Shown one piece after another: positions 57,291 to 64,000 of a stretch of DNA of 64,000 nt (positions are counted from its first letter, which is position 1; every line of letters begins with the position of its first letter). The DNA is taken from NCBI GenBank assembly GCA_949592205.1, contig CATIUR010000004.1:12041501-12105500 (forward strand), read 5' to 3'. The stretch is from Helichrysum umbraculigerum. Taxonomy: Eukaryota; Streptophyta; Magnoliopsida; Asterales; Asteraceae. The notes beneath the pieces were generated by a model. The model did not search any database and was not told where the DNA came from. It saw nothing but the letters and a program-made list of their open reading frames with translations. The position numbers and the translations under genes are program-made.

Positions 57291-57572
57291 AGAAAGTCCC
57301 TACGTCTTGGGCACGCACGTACAGAAAGTCCCTACGTCTTGGGCAAACAGAAAGTCCCTACTTCTTGGGCAAAGTGCCATCCTACGTCTTGGATGAAGGC
57401 TCTACTTCTTGAGCAGATGGGTCCTACGTCTTGGATGCCAGTCCTACTTCTTGGACACAACTATACAAGTCCCTACGTCTTGGGCACATACATAGAAGTC
57501 CCTACTTCTTGGGCAACACTATAGGTCCTACTTCTTGGACAAACGATTTAAATCCCTACTCCTTGGGTAAAC
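57291..57572 (+). repeat. minisatellite AGTCCCTAC(G/T)TCTTGGGC in the LTR (copy 1)
   Basis: About eleven units share (T)CCTACKTCTTGGRC with variable 5-15 bp linkers, alternating GTCTTGG and TTCTTGG forms. The short frames over it (PTSW, LLLG repeats) are by-products of the repeat, not proteins. Confidence 0.85.
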
Positions 57573-58245
57573 TAATAGGATACTGCTTTCCTACGAAACT
57601 TAAACTGTGTTTTGGGCGAACGACCCACTAAACTTATACTTTTGGGCAACATCCCAACGAAACATACCTACTACTAGGATACGTACAATCCTACAGAACA
57701 TACTTGAAAATAGGATACTGCTTTTCTACAACTTATAGGATACGAATATTCCTACAAACGACTATTTAAGAACGTAACGGATTTCAGAAACTATACTTTT
57801 GGGTGACATCCCAACGATACAATATAAACAACAGTGGTTTATCACAACTGAACTTGTAAACATAAAACCTGTGAATTCACTCAACCTCGTTGTTGACTTT
57901 TACTATGTTTTTCAGGGAATTAGCTGCGCATGTAAGATCGCCAACACACATGGAGAACTAGGCGACCCTTGAAGATTAGGATGCCAACTTTTTGGGAAAA
58001 CATATGGATTTCTCTAGTATAACTGAAACTGTTTTGTCATATTCTAGAAATCCACTTTTGTAAACTTTTTACTTTTAACTTATACGATTCGATGAATCGT
58101 AAACTTTGTAATTAACACTTTTGGCATCTTAATATATAATTGTTCTGTTGTAATCATAAGCTCTGATACGTATGCATGCTTTGTTATTGTGACACCCCAT
58201 ACTTAAACTAAACGCTTCCGCAAAATGATATTTGGGGGTGTTACA

Positions 58246-58265
58246 GATTGGTATCAGAGACATTG
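58246..58265 (+). other. TR-GAG primer-binding site
   Basis: GATTGGTATCAGAGACATTG follows the LTR; TGGTATCAGAG matches initiator methionine tRNA with one mismatch at the next base (A for C). Confidence 0.85.
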
Positions 58266-58681
58266 GTTATAGCGAACTAGGAAACTTTAGGTGACTTAGA
58301 AACCTAGAGACCTAGACTATAGCCTTGGTTAGAACGTACATGCATACATACAATTGCATACATCTAAACTATCGCTACGATACTTCGATACGCGTGAACC
58401 GTTCACCACATTCGACTTGTTCATTGTACTCTGATTTCATATGAACCGAATCGTGATCAGACGGTTGATGAAAAGAAGTATGTATTTAGCATCATATAAT
58501 GACGCCTGGCCAACGTGATTATATTATACTAAGTACATATGGGTGTTTCATAGTCGTAAGATACGTGACGGGGATTCGACAATTTCTCTTGATACTCGAA
58601 AACTTGTAATATGTGAAACCTCATTTCTCACATATTTTTCATTGGCATTGACTTCTGCATCTTTCATCGCAGAACGTCAGC

Positions 58682-59977
58682 ATGCCTCCTAAACAAAGAA
58701 AGACTCGAAACAGTCGACAAAGGACTCCACCACCGCCTCCAGAAACAAACGAAGAAATAATCGAACGCCGCGTGGCTGAAGCCATCGCACAATACGAGGC
58801 CAACCGCAATCGTGAAAACCTAACCAACAACAGCGGAGCCACTCCAGTTAACAGCGAAACTCCAAACAATGCCCAGCAGGGGTGTTCATACAAAACCTTT
58901 CAGTCTTGTAAACCTATCACCTTCACCGGGACCGAAGGGGCCATTGGCCTGGTCCACTGGATTGAGAAAATGGAATCGGTGATCGACATCAGCGACTGTG
59001 CCACCGACAAAATTGTGAAATACGCCACCTGCACGTTAGCTGACAAAGCGTTGACCTGGTGGAACGCTCAAGTCCAGATTATGGGACGCCTAGCTGCTCA
59101 TTCCATGACCTGGGTAACTCTGAAGCAGATGATGATGGAGGAATTTTGCCCTCCCAACGAGATGCAGAAACTGGAAAATGAATTCTGGAACATACAAATG
59201 ATCGGCGCTGACATTTCCGGTTACACGACTAGATTCCAGGAACTCGCACGACTGGTGCCCCACATGGTAACCCCCGAGAGCAAACGCATCGAGCGTTTCA
59301 ACAAGGGCTTGGCCCCACAGATTCGAGGCATGGTTATGTCCTCCAAACCCGCCACCTTTAGGAGCGCAGTTGATCTGGCTCACAGCTTAACCGACGACGC
59401 GGTCGAGATTGGAACCCTGAAAGCTACTACAGGGAAAGCTGAACTTATCCGTACTGATGCGGGCGACTCTGGAACCCTCAAACGCAAATGGAACAGTGAG
59501 GGTAACGACCGACAGGGTCAACAAAACAGGAACGTGGGAAACACTCGAGCCTACGTCGCCATCACTAACACTGAACCGAAACCATACCTAGGCAAAAGGC
59601 CTAAATGCGGAAAATGCGAAAGGCATCATGAGGGTAACTGTACTCTCTGCGACAGATGCAACCAATGGGGACATCGAGCTCAAACCTGCAAAGCCAACAT
59701 CTCCGCTCGAACGAACAATGGGTGTTTCGAGTGCGGTGAGCCCGGACACTATCGAAACCAATGTCCAAAACTGAACAACACCCAGAACAACCCTGGAAAC
59801 AACAACCATATCTCAACCATCCCACCGGCTCGTGGCCGCGCATACATCCTCCGTGCACCGGAAACTGTTGCGGACTATGGCAAGAATGGTATGTCTTACC
59901 AACTATTGCTACGATTTAACGTTTCTTTCATTCGAATGTCGATTCGAACACAACATTTGGTAAACTCTGAACACTAA
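58682..59977 (+). CDS. Gag protein of the TR-GAG element (431 aa)
   Basis: Structural capsid protein that packages the element's RNA. Residues 1-65 are Pro/Gln/Asn-rich; the capsid core spans about 70-235 (GTEGAIGLVHWIEKMES, ADKALTWWNAQ, YTTRFQELARL, RIERFNKGLAPQIRG). It aligns by eye with the Ty3 Gag at 25275-29720 but is clearly a different family. Two zinc knuckles with C-x2-C-x4-H-x4-C spacing lie at 323-336 and 348-361, preceded by a third Cys/His cluster (CGKCERHHEGNC). The last ~40 residues, after GRAYILRAPETV, are not conserved and result from the pol deletion, whose frame ends at 59977. The start is the first Met after the leader, with the MPPK start typical of the family. Confidence 0.93.
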   Translation: MPPKQRKTRNSRQRTPPPPPETNEEIIERRVAEAIAQYEANRNRENLTNNSGATPVNSETPNNAQQGCSYKTFQSCKPITFTGTEGAIGLVHWIEKMESVIDISDCATDKIVKYATCTLADKALTWWNAQVQIMGRLAAHSMTWVTLKQMMMEEFCPPNEMQKLENEFWNIQMIGADISGYTTRFQELARLVPHMVTPESKRIERFNKGLAPQIRGMVMSSKPATFRSAVDLAHSLTDDAVEIGTLKATTGKAELIRTDAGDSGTLKRKWNSEGNDRQGQQNRNVGNTRAYVAITNTEPKPYLGKRPKCGKCERHHEGNCTLCDRCNQWGHRAQTCKANISARTNNGCFECGEPGHYRNQCPKLNNTQNNPGNNNHISTIPPARGRAYILRAPETVADYGKNGMSYQLLLRFNVSFIRMSIRTQHLVNSEH

Positions 59978-60145
59978 ACGAAACACACAACATATTGAAC
60001 TATGCCGCGAGCATACTTAAACCAATTGAACTTCTATGGCAACAATTGAACGCCACGCAAACTATGGTTAACAACATGACTTATCGGAGAACATACGCCG
60101 CGGGCGATCCGACTTGATTTTTAAATCTCGGGACGAGATTTCTCT
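59978..60145 (+). other. residual sequence between gag and polypurine tract
   Basis: Some 170 bp without a frame. It ends AAATCTCGGGACGAGATTTCTC, the same motif that ends the pol region of the intact Ty3 element, so both edges of the pol deletion are marked. Confidence 0.7.
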
Positions 60146-60158
60146 AACAAGGGGAGAA
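60146..60158 (+). other. TR-GAG polypurine tract
   Basis: AACAAGGGGAGAA directly before the 3' LTR start TGTAACA. Confidence 0.85.
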
Positions 60159-62915
60159 TGTAACACCCCGCAAATTTAAACACGATTAATTAAATTAATC
60201 ACTTGCATTATTAGGCTAATTCCCTACTTGAGTGAATTCACAACACAATTTAGAGGTAAGTCTAGCATAGCCCAACTAGATAATACGCGTAGTATTACGT
60301 ATTCGTAATTAGTTGTAATTACGTACTGAACAAATTGAAAACAAACGCGACAAAAACGTACGACTGTTGGTGAACAAAATTATTTAATAAAACGAAATTA
60401 TTAAATAACGTAGAAAACAATTAAATATTATGTCGATAATATTTACATATTAATTTATAACGCAAAACGTCAAATTTGATAATTAAAATAAAACAAAGTT
60501 TGAAATTTATAAAATTTATTAATTTGGTTTCATAAAAAGATCCTAATTAAAAATAATGAAAAATGTAATTAAAAACATAATAGTTAAAATAAAATAACAT
60601 TTAACGATCGGGTAAACAAACACGGGACGCAAACACGGAGGCAGAAAATGGGGAAACAAAACCCCACTTCCCACCTCCATTCTCTCATTTCCCTATCTCT
60701 TTTTCTTCCTTTCTCTTTCCTTTCTCTCTACACCCACCACCATCACCAAAAACAACCACTAAAAACGCCAAATAACACCATCAAACGACGCCGAATCAAC
60801 AAACAAAATAGAGAAAAACGATCACGAGACTCCGATCTACCTTTCTATCTTTTCGGATTTCAAATCCGACACCCGTAAGTTTCCGACAAATCCCGCAAAT
60901 CTTTAGATTTCGAAGTTATAATTAATGTTTCATGTTTAATATACTTAGATTACCATGTTTTGGTATTTTATACAACCGAAAACGTCCAAAATCACTCAAA
61001 AACTCGTTATTTTCAATCTGTTCGTCGAACAGGCGACTACGTCGCATTGAGACCGAAAACAGTACTGCGACGTAGGCCTTTACGTCGCATTACCTTTCCT
61101 TACGTCGCACATAGCGACGCAGACCACTACGTCGCATTAAATTGCGAACGTCGCCTATGCGACGTAACCCATGACGTCGCAAAACCTGAATGCGACGTAG
61201 ACCCGTACGTCGCACCCTACGTCGCATAACAATCCAGCGTCGCACCTTGCGTCGCTAAAAACAGAAACTTCACAAACTAATTTTTCCACTAAGTGTCGAA
61301 CTTAACCGGCAACGAATACTCACATATTATACGATACACGAACTGTACAAACAATTCAAACATACTTGTTTTATCGAAATGTTGATTTCAAACTTTCACC
61401 AACGAGTCGTATACATTTTCACAAACAACGAAATACAAACATAAACATTAAACAAACGTTTTGGACGTGACTTGGTTGTACAAACACTAGCATGGATGAT
61501 TAGTTTAGACATCCACATACTTATTAAATCTCGTACGTTTAGGACGTTAGGAGATCTCGGACTGTATTTGGGCTTAGGGTTGCTAGCACTCGCACAACTG
61601 CTTAAACTCAACAGGTGAGTTCACAGCCCCTACTTTTACTGATTTAACTACTTTTGAACAGGGGTGGAAAACATAGACAACTGTTTTACTGCTTTGCCAT
61701 AACTACTTTTACTACATGATTATTTATCATACTGTTTACTCGAACGACTAGAGTACTTGAACTGTTAAACTGTTATACGAACTGCCACTTAATTGCCTTT
61801 GGCACACTTATACAAACTGTTTATGACTGCGGTCAACTACTTCAACTGTCTGAACTTAATGGTAATTTCATACGAAAACTGAACTGAGAACATGCTGGAG
61901 AACGACCAGCTACATACTTTTATTACTAGCTCTTATGAAACAACATTTTCATAAACTCACAGAAAGTCCCTACGTCTTGGGCACGCACGTACAGAAAGTC
62001 CCTACGTCTTGGGCAAACAGAAAGTCCCTACTTCTTGGGCAAAGTGCCATCCTACGTCTTGGATGAAGGCTCTACTTCTTGAGCAGATGGGTCCTACGTC
62101 TTGGATGCCAGTCCTACTTCTTGGACACAACTATACAAGTCCCTACGTCTTGGGCACATACATAGAAGTCCCTACTTCTTGGGCAACACTATAGGTCCTA
62201 CTTCTTGGACAAACGATTTAAATCCCTACTCCTTGGGTAAACTAATAGGATACTGCTTTCCTACGAAACTTAAACTGTGTTTTGGGCGAACGACCCACTA
62301 AACTTATACTTTTGGGCAACATCCCAACGAAACATACCTACTACTAGGATACGTACAATCCTACAGAACATACTTGAAAATAGGATACTGCTTTTCTACA
62401 ACTTATAGGATACGAATATTCCTACAAACGACTATTTAAGAACGTAACGGATTTCAGAAACTATACTTTTGGGTGACATCCCAACGATACAATATAAACA
62501 ACAGTGGTTTATCACAACTGAACTTGTAAACATAAAACCTGTGAATTCACTCAACCTCGTTGTTGACTTTTACTATGTTTTTCAGGGAATTAGCTGCGCA
62601 TGTAAGATCGCCAACACACATGGAGAACTAGGCGACCCTTGAAGATTAGGATGCCAACTTTTTGGGAAAACATATGGATTTCTCTAGTATAACTGAAACT
62701 GTTTTGTCATATTCTAGAAATCCACTTTTGTAAACTTTTTACTTTTAACTTATACGATTCGATGAATCGTAAACTTTGTAATTAACACTTTTGGCATCTT
62801 AATATATAATTGTTCTGTTGTAATCATAAGCTCTGATACGTATGCATGCTTTGTTATTGTGACACCCCATACTTAAACTAAACGCTTCCGCAAAATGATA
62901 TTTGGGGGTGTTACA
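60159..62915 (+). repeat. TR-GAG 3' LTR
   Basis: Same length and, but for one base, the same sequence as the 5' LTR; its GCGACGTA array is at 61030-61260, its minisatellite at 61961-62242 and its intron-like interval at 60875-62585. Confidence 0.95.
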
Positions 62916-62920
62916 CATAT

Positions 62921-63615
62921 ACTACGTATTTGGAATTTTTAAGTGTTTTTTTCCCTAGAAATTCCGCGTGACTCTTTATCTTTAATTTGCCTTGTTTTAT
63001 AAGCTTAAAATAATCAATGTCACTATCTTTGTTGGCCGATATCTTCATTTTTCTTTTTTGAAAAGAATCTTGAAGTAATTTTGTCATATCACTTCCCTAT
63101 GAAAAATCTATTGGCGTCTTCTTGAATAGTTGAAACAATGTGTCTTGTCCTCCTCTTCGAATAATAGAAATGATTGAGATTTTGAAAGGATGATTGCTTC
63201 AACACTTGTCTTCGATAATTGATGTAGAAAATGTAATTTTGATAATAAATTTCAACTAAGCATTTCTAGATTCTGCAGTAATAATTTGATTTTAATTATA
63301 ACATCGTAAAGGTCTTGATAAAGGATCTTGAGCAATGAACCAATGAAGTATAATTTCCGGTTCAACCACTTTTTAAAAACATTGATTATTACACGTCATC
63401 ATCCGCTTTTTTCTGTAACTTCAAACTATCAACCCGTACGACCTTTTCACTAGGGACTTGATTGTTCTTGTGTAAATTGGTGACCATTTTCTTTGGATAA
63501 TAAACCAAAAATAATTTTAGATAAAAAGCTTTTTGAAAATGACTGATAACCATTAACCAACCATAACTTTAATTTTTTATTATTTGCTCTTTTTATCAGT
63601 TCCCAAAAAAAATTA
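62921..63615. other. intergenic after the TR-GAG element
   Basis: AT-rich with no gene, RNA or repeat recognised. Confidence 0.5.
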
Positions 63616-63617
63616 TA

Positions 63618-63891
63618 CTCCCTCCGTCCCAATTTAATTGTCCCCGGACAAAAAACATCACTATCTCTCTTACTTTTTGGTAAGAAGACAATTTTACCCT
63701 TTATTTTTTACCTACATTTTTGTCTTACATATATAAATTAGGGGCATAAATGAACTTTATCTCATTATTCTTTTCTATTTATCAATTAAATTGCGACCAT
63801 AAAAAAATACTTTACAAAAAATACTGTACAATAGAATCGGATACTTTACAAAAAAAAAATAATACCGTACAATAGAATCGGGAAGGAGGAG
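63618..63891. mobile_element. Stowaway MITE
   Basis: CTCCCTCCGTCCC at the left and GGGAAGGAGGAG at the right are the inverted ends of Stowaway (Tc1/mariner) elements, flanked by TA on both sides. Inside, ATACTTTACAAAAAATACTG-TACAATAGAATCGG is duplicated in tandem near the right end. 274 bp, non-coding. Confidence 0.85.
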
Positions 63892-63893
63892 TA

Positions 63894-64000
63894 CATATAA
63901 AGTGACCGACATAAACGCCAATGACAGCAATTACATTGAAAATAACAGTGCACCCTTCCTCAGTTCCTCCCGCTTTTCTCACCGGAGATCGATAGGTAGG
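63894..64000. other. window edge
   Basis: GC content rises (CTTCCTCAGTTCCTCCCGC, CACCGGAGATCG) as in the 5' leader of a plant gene, but no start codon or domain is visible before the window ends. Confidence 0.25.

Larger units (their letters stand above)
55489..58245 (+). repeat. TR-GAG 5' LTR
   Basis: TGTAACACC...GGTGTTACA. Contains an intron-like interval, CACCC|GTAAGTTTCCG (56205) to TTTTTCAG|GGAATTAGC (57915), the GCGACGTA array and a TACGTCTTGG minisatellite. Confidence 0.95.
55489..62915 (+). mobile_element. gag-only LTR retrotransposon (TR-GAG type)
   Basis: Two 2757-bp LTRs (55489-58245, 60159-62915) and a perfect duplication CATAT (55484-55488, 62916-62920). The 1.9-kb internal region has a primer-binding site, one gag frame and a polypurine tract, but no protease, reverse transcriptase or integrase. 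The only LTR difference I found is T/C at 55552/60222, so insertion is extremely recent. The deletion begins just before the protease: the ARGRAYIL segment that normally leads into it is present, then homology stops. It must have moved using pol proteins of a relative; the intact Ty3 element in this window is a possible but unproven helper. Confidence 0.93.

Noticed and set aside
57291..57572. CRISPR-like regular repeats
   Set aside because: Unit length and linkers vary, the host is a plant, and the array is duplicated in both LTRs; it is a minisatellite.

Overview
This is a plant nuclear window, very probably from a eudicot. It has multi-exon genes with short AT-rich introns and GT-AG junctions, a plastid-type gene, plant UDP-glucose 4-epimerase, DRP1-type dynamin and ORC4 genes, and a heavy load of plant transposons (Ty3 retrotransposons primed by initiator-Met tRNA, MULE, hAT, Harbinger-like and Stowaway elements, a LINE tail). 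An asterid is my weak guess; the sequence does not settle the species.

Layout. 1-582 is the end of an LTR. 825-6273 is a 5.4-kb Mutator-like element with inverted termini and a 9-bp target duplication. It carries pieces of host genes (40S ribosomal protein SA, a PHD-finger protein), a small two-exon reading frame and long arrays of a palindromic 12-mer. 6451-13337 is a 12-exon gene for a probable plastid protein (561 aa) whose introns hold a foldback MITE and a hAT element. 14487-33169 is a Russian-doll insertion: a coding-free LTR element (LARD, 14487-22707), foldback units with tRNA-like boxes abutting its right end (22716-33169), and inside the first unit an intact Ty3 retrotransposon (22837-32575) with one 1481-aa polyprotein. 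33170-39618 is intergenic, with two hAT elements, a foldback MULE-type MITE, a LINE tail and a TAA microsatellite.

39619-42476 is UDP-glucose 4-epimerase (9 exons, 353 aa). 44545-49804 is a DRP1A-like dynamin (16 exons, 607 aa). 51099-54984 is ORC4 (16 exons, 415 aa from the preferred start). All four host genes lie on the + strand. They do not form a pathway: nucleotide-sugar metabolism, membrane fission at the cell plate and plasma membrane, and replication licensing are simply neighbours. 55489-62915 is a very young gag-only LTR element (TR-GAG type) whose pol genes are deleted. A Stowaway MITE lies at 63618-63891.

The most interesting signals are the exon-shuffled MULE, the tRNA-box foldback units, the CpG-rich inverted GCGACGTA arrays shared by two LTR families, and an intron-like GT...AG interval inside the LTRs of at least three families. 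Exon coordinates were read by eye; every CDS model below keeps frame through all its junctions.
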